Shown here in pieces: positions 1 through 8,361 of a stretch of DNA of 64,000 nt. A program made the position numbers and the translations under genes. The notes under the pieces are model-generated. The model ran no database searches. It saw only the letters and a list, made by a program, of their open reading frames with translations, and had not been told where the DNA came from. How positions within the stretch are numbered: position 1 is the first letter of the stretch; the number at the start of each line of letters is the position of its first letter. This stretch comes from Schaalia odontolytica. Its GTDB lineage: Bacteria; Actinomycetota; Actinomycetes; Actinomycetales; Actinomycetaceae. Location: positions 1,054,001 through 1,118,000 of the forward strand of contig NZ_CP133472.1 of NCBI RefSeq assembly GCF_031191545.1, written 5' to 3'.

Positions 1-122
1 ATGAAGACGGGCCGCAGGGGACGAGCGGTCAGCACCGGGCCGACGATTCCGAAGCTGATCGACGTGCGCGCCAGACGGCGAGGTTGAGAAGGGTCGTTCA
101 CGACACCGGCCCGTAGCGCCAT
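1..122 (-). CDS. possible 5' end of a membrane protein gene, cut by window edge
   Basis: An open frame runs from an ATG at 120-122 (or a GTG at 99-101) to the left edge without a stop. The predicted peptide has a basic RRLARTS stretch and then a hydrophobic segment, as at the start of a small membrane protein like the neighbours at 309-2032. No clear ribosome binding site is visible. The frame is short, so it may be fortuitous. Confidence 0.22.
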   Translation of the reverse strand, partial: MALRAGVVNDPSQPRRLARTSISFGIVGPVLTARPLRPVF

Positions 123-308
123 GCCACATGTGGTCCCCTGCGCAACGCCCGGATGAGGGAAACACTCGCAATCTCAGGCTGGACATCAGGCTGTTGCTCC
201 TATCACATGCTCTATTCCTTTCTTGGTCAGGATCATCGCATCACACGCGGGCACTGAACCAACAATGCTGGCGAGGCCGACCCCAACCTCGTTCGTCGAG
301 GGAGCGCT

Positions 309-1172
309 CTACGGGATGGCTGACAGAAGCAGCAGGGGGAGGAAGAGAACGCACCAGCACAGGGGCACGTTCAGGACTATTCCTCGCCCGGCAAGCGCCC
401 GCTCGGCCTCGCTGTCGGCGTGCCGACGCGCCCGTATGCCCACGATCAGGCCCGTCAATTGGATAAGGCCCGCCGGGACGGACATGTGGATGCAGACGGC
501 CACGACAATCAACGCGGGCAAGAAGGGTCGCCCCGGCGTCGTAGCGAGCTCGTGGAGCATCGCGAACAGGCCGACAAGCAACGCTCCGGCCATAGCCAGC
601 ATGCCCGCTGCTCCCGCGCCCACCGATATCGCGCCCGCGCTGGCACGCATGCCGCGGAATAGGGACACGCACGCAGCCAGGACCGCAGCGCCGCACACAA
701 CGAGGAGGGGCACGAGCGCCCGCGGATCGGGGACCAAGCCAACGACGGGGGTGATGCAGGCGCAGGCAAGAAAGAAGGCATTCGCACCCACTCCGAGCGC
801 GCAGCGCGCGAGCTCCCTGCGATCCTCGGCGCGCGTTCGTCCCATCAGCCCGGCGACGACACCCACCAGATGAACGATCCCCGCCACGCCGGCTGCGGGC
901 AGGAGGGAACGGACAAACTCGCCGTCGCTCATGACCGCAAACTCGCCGGGAATGACGAGGTTAGCGCTGGCGCTCATCTCGTCGGCAACCGAAGCCAACC
1001 GGACGAGGAAGAACCCGCTCATGACCACGAGTCCCGCAACCAGCGTGCAGATCGAGGCCGCACCCGCGCTCGCTCGCCTGCCCGGACCCGTCCTCTCAAC
1101 CCTCTCCCCCGCGACCGCGGTGTCAGCGGAGCTGCCGTTGCCGACAGCATCAGTCGAAGTATTCACGTCCAC
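309..1172 (-). CDS. multi-pass membrane protein, unknown function
   Basis: A 287-residue protein. An N-terminal cytoplasmic segment of about 35 residues, rich in Gly, Ala and Arg, is followed by several hydrophobic helices (about 40-60, 95-120, 130-155, 165-185, 200-225 and 255-285). The chosen start is a GTG with an AAGGAGGG sequence 9 bases upstream, which is a strong ribosome binding site. I recognise no catalytic motif. It sits in a group of three same-strand small membrane protein genes, suggesting local duplication or a shared membrane role. The composition resembles DUF4190-type actinobacterial membrane proteins, but I do not assign that family. Confidence 0.7.
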   Translation of the reverse strand: MDVNTSTDAVGNGSSADTAVAGERVERTGPGRRASAGAASICTLVAGLVVMSGFFLVRLASVADEMSASANLVIPGEFAVMSDGEFVRSLLPAAGVAGIVHLVGVVAGLMGRTRAEDRRELARCALGVGANAFFLACACITPVVGLVPDPRALVPLLVVCGAAVLAACVSLFRGMRASAGAISVGAGAAGMLAMAGALLVGLFAMLHELATTPGRPFLPALIVVAVCIHMSVPAGLIQLTGLIVGIRARRHADSEAERALAGRGIVLNVPLCWCVLFLPLLLLSAIP

Positions 1173-1206
1173 GGCGACCCGCCCTCCTTTCTCTCACGCT
1201 TCCTCA

Positions 1207-1662
1207 TCACGGACCTAACATCTCATCTGCCAGAACATGAGCAACTAGCGCGACCATACTCCAACACATGACGTGGATGACGGAGACGGCGTTGAGGACA
1301 GTCACCGTCGAATTGCGCTTTCGGTCCCACTTATCCCCCGACCGGCGTCGCGCCGTGAAACCAGCCATCAAGTCGACCAGTCCGACAACTCCCAGTGGAA
1401 TGGCAACCACGGCGAAGGGAAGGCACAAGTAGAACAACGCAACGAGGGGATCACCCAGGATGAGTTCGGAGATCAACCAGACGAAGCCCACGACAACGGC
1501 GCACCCAAGCCCGATCACGGACACAACTCCGGTCCAGGCCGACAAGCCGCCCACGAACAAACGCCCCACGACTTGGCGGGCCGCGCCCAGATTTGTCACA
1601 CCGGCACCCTTGCGCTTCAAGAGTCCCCCTCTGCGCTTAACATCGTTGTCAGTGCGAGTCAC
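1207..1662 (-). CDS. small membrane protein, unknown function
   Basis: About 151 residues from a GTG preceded by GGAGG at 9 bases. The same frame stays open upstream to 2013, but that part reads as out-of-frame sequence of the neighbouring gene, so I reject the longer start. The mature part has a basic N-terminus (KRRGGLLKRKG) and then hydrophobic helices around residues 35-60, 65-90 and 120-145, with a short basic RRRSGDKWDRKR loop between the last two. A TTG a few codons downstream is an alternative start. No function is recognisable. Confidence 0.6.
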   Translation of the reverse strand: MTRTDNDVKRRGGLLKRKGAGVTNLGAARQVVGRLFVGGLSAWTGVVSVIGLGCAVVVGFVWLISELILGDPLVALFYLCLPFAVVAIPLGVVGLVDLMAGFTARRRSGDKWDRKRNSTVTVLNAVSVIHVMCWSMVALVAHVLADEMLGP

Positions 1663-1745
1663 TCTTCCACACCTCCACGAAGGAGCCGCCACGGGCGACA
1701 TCCAGCACGACAGCAACGTTCTCGTGAGGCGCAAACGCACCGGCC

Positions 1746-2032
1746 CTACAGCAACGCAGTGAGGTACAAGAACCCATAGAACAAACCAATCAGGACGACG
1801 AGGCCAACAACGACGAGTGGCGGGGCCTTGACCAGAAGTGACCGGAGGACATACCTGCGATCGCGGCGAATATGAGCAACCAGCCGCCAGCGCCGAACAG
1901 CATGGACAGGATCCACGTGACGCGCGCACGCGCGGGGACGACCCCGCCACCGGCTGCCTGCTGCATGCCTTCACCGGGGGCGACGGACGGCGAAGGCGTG
2001 GCCGGCACCTCAATGCTATTGCGTTCGCTCAT
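1746..2032 (-). pseudogene. frameshifted small membrane protein gene
   Basis: The ATG at 2030-2032 opens a frame encoding a soluble head and a hydrophobic helix (GGWLLIFAAIAG). This frame then drifts into non-membrane sequence and stops at 1790. Shifting by one base near 1850-1865 restores a natural continuation: a basic stretch RRYVLRSLLVKAPP and a second helix (VVVGLVVLIGLFYGFLYL), ending at the stop at 1746-1748. The intact protein would have about 95 residues and two helices. Either the gene is broken or the sequence has a one-base error; I cannot tell which from one sequence. Confidence 0.55.
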
Positions 2033-2175
2033 TCATCTGTTCCTTCCTCCAAGCCGACGCCTGCTGCAGGGTTCCTTGGGCGCGGCCGACGTTCCTCGGT
2101 CCACCGTCCCCTCCCCAAGACCGGTATTTCAAAAATTGAGATCATCGAAGAAAGGGCGGCCAGCGCAAGACACGC

Positions 2176-3039
2176 TCACCCGAGGAGGACGCGCAGCACC
2201 TGGGCGACCCCGGCCTCGTTGTTGGAGGGCGCCACAAAACGCGAGGCTTCAACAACATCCGCCGAGGCATTGGCCATCGCGAAGGACAACTCCCCCTCGC
2301 TCATCATGGACAGGTCATTACCCGCGTCCCCGAAGACTGCGGTCTGCTCGCGCGCCACTCCGAGGAAACGCTGCAGATCACGCACGGCACTGCCCTTATC
2401 AACGCCTCGGATCTGCAGATCCGCCCAGTTCGCCCCAGAAACCGCATACTGGTGAGTGTCGGAGAAGTGGGCCAGCGTTGCCTCCGCGAGCGCCTCGACG
2501 GGCCCCAAGGCAAACACGGCCAGCTTAACGATCGCATCGTCGACGTCCCCGGCCTCGATCCCATCAATGATCGCGATCTGGTCATCGACGCGTTTCGTGC
2601 GGTGATAGTAGGGTATGACGCCGTCGACGAAGCGGTCGTCGGTGCGCTCAACGTACGCGAATTGCTTGCCACACATAACCAGGCCGCCGTCGATCCCATC
2701 CGGTCCACAGGTTGCCTCGCGCACGAGGCGGACAGCCTCGCGCATGGTGGGGGCGTCGAGCGGGCTGGAAGAGACCTCGACTCCGTCACGCATGACGATG
2801 CCACCGTTTTCGCCGATGACGGTCATTCCCGGGCGACCGGGGAACATGTCGATGAGGGTCCACACCTGGCGGCCCGACGCGGGAGCGAAGGTCACTCCAC
2901 GCTCGTCCATCAGGTCGAGAAGCGCATCCATCCCGGGCGGGAAGTTCTTGTCGTCGTCCAGGAGGGTGCCGTCCATGTCGACGGCTGCCAGGCACAGGTC
3001 GGCGCCCGCGTAACGCGCGGGGTCAGTGGGGGTCGTCAT
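2176..3039 (-). CDS. HAD-superfamily (Cof-type) hydrolase
   Basis: A 287-residue haloacid dehalogenase-like phosphatase, probably acting on a small phosphorylated metabolite in the cytoplasm. HAD motif I is DMDGTLLDDD near residue 21, motif II is ASGR near residue 54, motif III is the lysine in GVDKGSAV, and motif IV is GDAGNDLSM near residue 241. The long cap between motifs II and III is typical of the Cof/YbiV class IIB group. I start at the ATG of MTTPTDP, because the frame upstream of it (to 3123) looks like untranslated sequence. The substrate cannot be read from sequence. Confidence 0.9.
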   Translation of the reverse strand: MTTPTDPARYAGADLCLAAVDMDGTLLDDDKNFPPGMDALLDLMDERGVTFAPASGRQVWTLIDMFPGRPGMTVIGENGGIVMRDGVEVSSSPLDAPTMREAVRLVREATCGPDGIDGGLVMCGKQFAYVERTDDRFVDGVIPYYHRTKRVDDQIAIIDGIEAGDVDDAIVKLAVFALGPVEALAEATLAHFSDTHQYAVSGANWADLQIRGVDKGSAVRDLQRFLGVAREQTAVFGDAGNDLSMMSEGELSFAMANASADVVEASRFVAPSNNEAGVAQVLRVLLG

Positions 3040-3129
3040 GAGTCCATTGTGCCCGACGGGAGGCACGGGTGCTCGCACCGGGGACGAGGCTGGGGCAACC
3101 TCACGTGACCTCGTGAGGTACACGCATGG

Positions 3130-3615
3130 TCACTCTGAGCGCTCCTGATCCCTCTCCTTGCCCTTTTCGAAGAGGCGAACGAGGAGGGCGCACAGGAACG
3201 CAAGCAGGCCGAAAGGGGCGACGAAGAGCAGCGCGGAGAGGAAGGCCAAGTTTATGGCGACTGCGGGCGAGTTACCGTCCGGATCAAAAAAGCTGGCGAG
3301 CCAGGCCAACGGCGGCAGGTACAACATACTTCCGATGAGGACGAAACCCAGGATGATGCAGACGCGCACCACGCTCGAACCCCGGCGCTGTTTCTCGCGG
3401 ATCAACTCGCCCGCGTTGTCCGCAGATCCATCGGCTAGATTAGCCCGCGCAACCTCATCGGCGGCCTTTCTTTCACGACTATTTGCTGCCGTGACGTCGA
3501 CAGCCAGCGCCAGGAAGGCAACAAATAGGACGGGGGCAGCAAGCAGAAGAAATCCGACGAGGAACACGACACCTCCAGATGATGGAACCGAGGCCGTCAC
3601 GACCCTCCGTTCCAT
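3130..3615 (-). CDS. membrane protein, unknown function
   Basis: A 161-residue protein with three hydrophobic helices: about 16-40, 84-110 and 120-148. A charged cytoplasmic loop rich in Arg, Lys and Glu lies between the first two (residues 45-80), and the tail is strongly charged (RLFEKGKERDQERSE). I recognise no family. It stands alone between the HAD hydrolase and another small membrane protein gene. Confidence 0.6.
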   Translation of the reverse strand: MERRVVTASVPSSGGVVFLVGFLLLAAPVLFVAFLALAVDVTAANSRERKAADEVARANLADGSADNAGELIREKQRRGSSVVRVCIILGFVLIGSMLYLPPLAWLASFFDPDGNSPAVAINLAFLSALLFVAPFGLLAFLCALLVRLFEKGKERDQERSE

Positions 3616-3636
3616 TCGGGGGAGGTCGAGATCCTC

Positions 3637-3927
3637 TCAGCACCACCACCATAGCGCAGCGGCAACGGGGGCCAGCACGGCGACCATCAGGGCCCCGAGG
3701 CGCGAAAAGCGCCGCGTACCCACGGACAGCAGGCATTGGGTCGAGGCGGATAGGGAAAAGATCTCCTCGTCGAGGTCGGCTCGCGCACGCACGCTCGGGC
3801 GCACGGCGGGCGGATACGAGGGCGGCGCGGGGCGCCGGCGACGCGCGGCTGGCCTGGTGACCTGCGCTCCTCGCGCGGCCACACCGACCCCCTCCGCGTG
3901 CGAGTACTGGGAAGGCGAGCGGTACAC
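3637..3927 (-). CDS. hypothetical C-tail-anchored small protein
   Basis: A 96-residue frame from a GTG with GGAG about 7 bases upstream. The first half is basic and Pro-rich, and the last 20 residues form one hydrophobic helix (LGALMVAVLAPVAAALWWW), so the protein would be a tail-anchored membrane protein. A second frame (3687-3938) overlaps it but lacks any membrane feature. I recognise no homologue, and the low-complexity N-terminal half makes the call uncertain. Confidence 0.4.
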   Translation of the reverse strand: MYRSPSQYSHAEGVGVAARGAQVTRPAARRRRPAPPSYPPAVRPSVRARADLDEEIFSLSASTQCLLSVGTRRFSRLGALMVAVLAPVAAALWWWC

Positions 3928-4147
3928 GATGTCTCCATCGACTATTGCGGTCTGAATGGCGCAGTCCTAGCAATCATGAGGCGTGCATCACATGCATTTG
4001 ATTTCTTTAATTCCAAACAATTTGATCGGAGCCGCAAACCAACAAACGACTTGCACCCCCTTGCAAAATGAGCCGCCCGTCACACTATGTGTTAGGCTGG
4101 CCATGTTCGCTCAAAGCATCGAACGACCCTACGTTGAGGAGAGAATC

Positions 4148-4447
4148 ATGAGCCTGGAAGATCTGGCCAAGAAGGCTGAAGAAGGCTTCGAGAAGGTCGT
4201 TGACGCGGCCAAGGAGAAGGCTGAAGAAGCCAAGGACAAGCTCGCCGAGCTCGCTGGCGACGCCAAGGACAAGGCAGAAGACGCCAAGGACAAGGTCGAA
4301 GAGGCCGCCGAGGACGCCAAGGACAAGGCAGAAGACGCCAAGGACAAGGTCGAAGAGGCCGCCGAGGACGCCAAGGACAAGGCAGAGGAGATCGCCGAGG
4401 ACGCCAAGGACAAGGCAGAGGACATCAAGGACAAGCTCGAGAAGTGA
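4148..4447 (+). CDS. repetitive amphipathic helical protein (MT0933-like antitoxin family)
   Basis: A 99-residue, highly charged protein rich in Lys, Glu, Asp and Ala, with no aromatic residue after residue 14. The start is the ATG preceded by GAGGAG; the frame is open further upstream but without such a site. After a head related to the 50-residue protein at 10302 (shared [S/G]LEDLxKxAEEGxEK), the body is a helix built from an 18-residue unit, DAKDKAEDAKDKVEEAAE. The unit occurs twice perfectly and then degenerates. The head resembles the MT0933-like antitoxin family (Rv0909 type), and the body resembles LEA or apolipoprotein repeats. No toxin partner gene is adjacent, so an antitoxin role is doubtful. 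Confidence 0.75.
   Translation: MSLEDLAKKAEEGFEKVVDAAKEKAEEAKDKLAELAGDAKDKAEDAKDKVEEAAEDAKDKAEDAKDKVEEAAEDAKDKAEEIAEDAKDKAEDIKDKLEK
4259..4366 (+). repeat. tandem 54-bp direct repeat inside the helical protein gene
   Basis: Two head-to-tail copies of a 54-bp unit (4259-4312 and 4313-4366) look identical at the nucleotide level, with a partial third copy from 4367. Each encodes 18 residues, so unit gain or loss would keep the frame and lengthen or shorten the helix by about five turns. Confidence 0.85.
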
Positions 4448-4454
4448 GCTACCA

Positions 4455-4490
4455 GAAGGGGGGCGAACCAAGAGGTTCGCCCCCCTTCTC
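4455..4490 (+). terminator. intrinsic terminator of the helical protein gene
   Basis: A 15-bp perfect stem (4455-4469 with 4474-4488) and a four-base loop (aaga) begin 7 bases after the stop codon. There is only a short pyrimidine tail, as is common in high-GC actinobacteria. Confidence 0.8.
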
Positions 4491-4559
4491 CATGCACTCG
4501 CGCGCCCGACGGTTTTACATTCCCCCGTAGCTCGGACCACGCGACTGGCGACGAGCGCT

Positions 4560-5930
4560 CTACTCCCGCCCCTCGCGCACGCTCGCGAGGATTCGGCGGC
4601 GCAGAGGGACCGTCGCCTCGGAGGCGAGCACGATCAGGAGGACACCGACGAGAGCTGCGGCGGCCGCCGCAATGAAACCGCTGGCCGCTCCAGAGGGAAT
4701 TAACGGGGACATGAACACCAGCCCCATCAGCACCGATCCCCCCACCATCACGAAGGCGGGCAGGGCGACCTCTAGGCGGCGGCTGCGATCCATGAAGCCC
4801 CGCGGGGACCCCATGTAGGACAGCGCACGCATCTGCTCGGCCGAGTCGATGACTCGGATGGACTGGTTGACGGCCGTGGACACCGCTCCGAGCGCCAGGG
4901 TGATCGCGAAGGTCAGCATCATGCCGCGCAGGATGTCGCCGTTGACGATTCGCTGGACCTCATCCATGGCCGTGCCTCCCTCCGTGGAGATCGCGGAACC
5001 CATCGGGAACATCACGCCCACGATGAATCCAACCAGGGCCACGGCTCCGAAGGAACGCCACACGCTGCGCGGGTCATCGGCCAGGCGCCTGCCCGCCACC
5101 ATCATCTGCGGGCTACGAGCCCAGCGCGCCATGATCCGCCCCATCACGCTGATCGACCAGACGCCGAGCAGGTTCACGACCAGGAAGATCGCTCCCAGGA
5201 AACCCATGAGGATGGCCATGCCGATCGCGGCTCCAAAGTTCATGGCGAATCCGCCCACGACCAGCCACCCAACGAGGAGAACCACCGCCAGGATCGGGCC
5301 GAAGGGACTGACCCGACCGGCAAGGGAGCGTCGCGCAACACCAAGGGGGGTAATCGCCACCTTGCGCATGGCCAGCCACGAGGAAAGGGCAGCCAGCAGA
5401 ATCATGGCGACGGCCTCGGCGAGGAGAACCAACACTCCCACCCACATTTCGCCGACCCCCATCGGGCGGCCCTGGAAGGATAGCGCCCCCCACGCGGGAA
5501 GCGTCACCGCGTACAAGACCGAGCCGATGAGAACACCGACGGACGCGAAGACGCAGGTTTCGACGATACACGCCAGCTTCGTTTTGCCGGGCGCTAGGCC
5601 CACGAGGCGTAGCACCGCGAGGTCGCGCTCGCGCCGGCTCATGCCCAGGCGGGCAGCGGCCGCGCCCATCGAAATGATCGGGACGATCAGGAGGGTCGCG
5701 GCGAAGAAAGCCAGGGGGACGTACATGACCATCGCACCCTCGATGGTGGTCGGGTCGTCGGCCAGACCGGTAGCCCTCGCAGCGTCAGAACGCGACATGA
5801 AGGACATGACGCCGCCGGTGACCGCCAGAAGGACGGCGTGCGGCAACGCGAAGGCGGCGACCGTCAGGGCGGAGGTCGCCCGGTCGCGCGAGCGCAGCAG
5901 CGCCTCAGCCGCGGTGCGTACGGAACTCAT
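4560..5930 (-). CDS. FtsX-like ABC transporter permease
   Basis: A 456-residue membrane protein of the FtsX/MacB permease class. An N-terminal helix (about 15-40) precedes an extracytoplasmic segment, and groups of helices follow around 75-100, 125-160, 180-205, 225-245 and 260-290, with three more near the C-terminus. The start is the ATG overlapping the upstream ATPase stop codon in an ATGA; the frame is open another 66 codons upstream, but that sequence is the ATPase gene read out of frame. With the ATPase it should form an exporter or lipoprotein/peptide-handling ABC complex. The substrate is unknown. Confidence 0.85.
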   Translation of the reverse strand: MSSVRTAAEALLRSRDRATSALTVAAFALPHAVLLAVTGGVMSFMSRSDAARATGLADDPTTIEGAMVMYVPLAFFAATLLIVPIISMGAAAARLGMSRRERDLAVLRLVGLAPGKTKLACIVETCVFASVGVLIGSVLYAVTLPAWGALSFQGRPMGVGEMWVGVLVLLAEAVAMILLAALSSWLAMRKVAITPLGVARRSLAGRVSPFGPILAVVLLVGWLVVGGFAMNFGAAIGMAILMGFLGAIFLVVNLLGVWSISVMGRIMARWARSPQMMVAGRRLADDPRSVWRSFGAVALVGFIVGVMFPMGSAISTEGGTAMDEVQRIVNGDILRGMMLTFAITLALGAVSTAVNQSIRVIDSAEQMRALSYMGSPRGFMDRSRRLEVALPAFVMVGGSVLMGLVFMSPLIPSGAASGFIAAAAAALVGVLLIVLASEATVPLRRRILASVREGRE

Positions 5931-6706
5931 CGCTGTCCCCCCTCGCTCGCGGTGCCCGCCGCGGGCGCACTTGGGACAGTCTGCTGCGAGGCCGGTGTAC
6001 TGCTGGGGACACCGCCTCGTTCGGACAGGGAGACGCGTCCGTCGCGCACGTGAATCGTGTGCGGGAGTCGGCTCGCGACGGCGGGGTCGTGGGTGACCAG
6101 AACGAGGGACGCGCCCGTTGTCGCGCACGCGCTGGTCAGCAGGGACATAACCTCTCCGCCGGTCGCCTGGTCGAGGGCACCCGTGGGTTCATCGGCGAAG
6201 ATCACCGACGGGTTGGTCACCAGCGCGCGCCCGATCGCGACGCGCTGGGCCTGGCCGCCCGAGAGCTGGCCGGGCCGGTAGGGGCCGGCACCGTCGAGGC
6301 CGAGGTTCGTCAGGATCTCGCGTGCGCGAGCGATCGCCTGCGATTTCGGCGTTCCCGCGAGCATGAGGGGCATCGCGATGTTCTCTTCCGTGGGCAGCTC
6401 GGGCAGAAGCTGGCCGTCCTGGAACACGAAGCCGAAGCGACGCAGACGCAGGTCGGAAAGCGCCCGCTCCGACATGGTCGTCATCTCTTCGCCGTCCAGG
6501 GTGATGGACCCTGAGCTGGGGCGCAGCACGCCCGCCAGGCAGTGCAGGAGGGTGGTCTTACCGGAGCCCGAGGGACCCATGATCGCCACCTGCGTGCCCT
6601 GCGGGAGTGTCAGGTCGACGCCTGCCAGGGCGTGGACGGGAGTATTCCCGCGCATGTATGTCTTCGTCAGTGCTCGGGTCACCAGACCCGCCGTGTCGTG
6701 TGTCAT
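5927..6706 (-). CDS. ABC transporter ATP-binding protein (LolD/MacB type)
   Basis: A 259-residue ATPase. The Walker A is GPSGSGKTT near residue 44, the signature is LSGGQAQRVAIGRAL near 147, the Walker B is SVIFADEPTGALD near 168, and the switch histidine is in VLVTHDP. The YMRGNTPVHALAGVDL opening is typical of the LolD/MacB branch, which powers FtsX-type permeases. It is translationally coupled to the permease by a 4-base overlap. Together they form a two-gene exporter operon. Confidence 0.93.
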   Translation of the reverse strand: MTHDTAGLVTRALTKTYMRGNTPVHALAGVDLTLPQGTQVAIMGPSGSGKTTLLHCLAGVLRPSSGSITLDGEEMTTMSERALSDLRLRRFGFVFQDGQLLPELPTEENIAMPLMLAGTPKSQAIARAREILTNLGLDGAGPYRPGQLSGGQAQRVAIGRALVTNPSVIFADEPTGALDQATGGEVMSLLTSACATTGASLVLVTHDPAVASRLPHTIHVRDGRVSLSERGGVPSSTPASQQTVPSAPAAGTASEGGQR

Positions 6707-6810
6707 GTTTGAACGATAGGCCCGCAGCCCCGCGTATTTCTATGAGGGGCCGCCCTGGTCATCCCCTGACCCATCCCCGACATTGACGCCGCAGTTGCTA
6801 CGTTTGACGC

Positions 6811-8277
6811 ATGAACCGCGCCCTGGATCCCCTCGCCGCCCAGCTGCTGCTACGCGCCTACGCGCGGGCCACGAACATGCTCATCGCGGGGCGTTCCTTC
6901 GCGACCGACGACCCGACACTCGCCGCCCTGCTGCGCGCCTTCGGCGCCCACGTGGGCCCGCTGTCGGATGCCGAGGGGACCCCGGCCTCGCCCCCGGTCG
7001 TCTTCTCGCTCGAGGAGGACGCGACCCCGAGGCCCGGCGCGATCACGGTCCTGGCACCCGGCGGCGTCTTCCGCGCCGTCATCGCCCCCGACGGGCGCAT
7101 CATCACGGGCCCCGGCGACGAGGGACGCATCGAGTGGGCGCGCGCCCACATGCCGGTCACCGAGGTGGCGGCACGTGCACTAGCTCCCCTGGTGGCGGGC
7201 CGAAGCGTGGGGCTGTCCCTCGTCCTGGAGCCGAAGACGGCCGCCCTGGCCCTCATGCTCTCCGAGGCCGGGGCGCGCGTCAGCGTCTTCGGCTGGGCGT
7301 CCGAGACCCGCGAGGACGTCGCGGCCCGCCTGCGCGACGCCGACATCCCCGTCTTCGCGGATTCGGCAGCCTCCCGCGAGCGCGAGTGGGAGCTCGCCCG
7401 CGAGTTTTTGGATCAGCGCAGCGAATTCCTACTGGATGATGGCTCCCACCTGATCCGCCTGGCGCACGAGACGGAACGCTGCCCGGGTGTCCTGGACGCG
7501 CTGGTCGGCGCGGCGGAGGAGACCACCTCAGGGTTGCGGCCCCTGCGTTCTTTCGATCTGCACATTCCGGTCATGGCCTCGAACGACGCGCGTTCGAAGA
7601 CCCTGTTCGACAACGGCTACGGGACGGGTCAGTCGTGCTGGACGACGATCCTCGATCTTATTGACCCGCGCGGCGTCGGCGCGCCCGTGGCGGGGATGAG
7701 CGTCGTCGTCATCGGCTACGGAGACGTGGGCCGCGGCTGCGCGCGCTTTGGAGCGGCGCTCGGCGCACGCGTGACCGTCGTGGAGCTGGACCCCGTCCGC
7801 GCGCTGCAGGCGTCGATGGACGGGTTCGCCGTGGCCTCGCTGGAAGAGGCCGCTGCGAGCGGCGGCATGCTGATCTCCGCGACGGGCGAGCGGGCGACGA
7901 TCCCGCTGAGCGCGCTGGAAGCGGCGCCCGAGGGCGCGATCGTCACGGTCGCCGGCGGCGTCGACGGGGAGGTATCCATTGACGAGGCCGTGGCCGCCTC
8001 CTGGGTCATGGCCGAGTCGGGCGATCCCCACGTGCAGACCCTGACCAGCCCCTCCGGCAAAACGCTGCGCGTCCTCGAGCGCGGGGAGGGCATCAACTAC
8101 ACGGCGGGCGAGGGAAACCCCATCGAAATCATGGACATGAGCTTCGGCGTGCAGCTGGCATCCCTGCGCGAGCTCCTCACCCACGAAGGCGAGCTATCCC
8201 CCGGCCTGCACGACCTGCCGCGCGAGGCCGACGACGCGGTGGCAGCGGCGGCGCTGGGCGCCCTGTCCCTGTCATAA
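6811..8277 (+). CDS. S-adenosylhomocysteine hydrolase-like protein (possible S-inosylhomocysteine hydrolase)
   Basis: A 488-residue member of the adenosylhomocysteinase family. Recognisable parts are LLDDG near residue 210 (catalytic Asp region), EETTSG near 240, SKTLFDNGYGTGQS near 264 with the conserved Lys and Asp, and the NAD-binding VVVIGYGDVGRGCA near 297. The C-terminus ends LHDLPREADDAVAAAALGAL and lacks the usual Lys/Tyr tail (KYYRY) of classical enzymes. That shape is seen in archaeal-type members, including the M. jannaschii S-inosylhomocysteine hydrolase. The next gene encodes an amidohydrolase of the SAH/MTA deaminase type, which would supply S-inosylhomocysteine. Family membership is secure; substrate preference is inference. 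Confidence 0.8.
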   Translation: MNRALDPLAAQLLLRAYARATNMLIAGRSFATDDPTLAALLRAFGAHVGPLSDAEGTPASPPVVFSLEEDATPRPGAITVLAPGGVFRAVIAPDGRIITGPGDEGRIEWARAHMPVTEVAARALAPLVAGRSVGLSLVLEPKTAALALMLSEAGARVSVFGWASETREDVAARLRDADIPVFADSAASREREWELAREFLDQRSEFLLDDGSHLIRLAHETERCPGVLDALVGAAEETTSGLRPLRSFDLHIPVMASNDARSKTLFDNGYGTGQSCWTTILDLIDPRGVGAPVAGMSVVVIGYGDVGRGCARFGAALGARVTVVELDPVRALQASMDGFAVASLEEAAASGGMLISATGERATIPLSALEAAPEGAIVTVAGGVDGEVSIDEAVAASWVMAESGDPHVQTLTSPSGKTLRVLERGEGINYTAGEGNPIEIMDMSFGVQLASLRELLTHEGELSPGLHDLPREADDAVAAAALGALSLS

Positions 8278-8361
8278 TCGCAGCTCACGTCCACCGGCGG
8301 GCGGGTGCGCCCACCCCACTTCTACACTGTTAGTCAGCGTCCCCCACTGAAAGGCCCCCCC

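Noticed and set aside
4148-4447. Type II toxin-antitoxin pair
   Set aside because: The family name suggests antitoxin, but no toxin-sized gene adjoins either paralogue.
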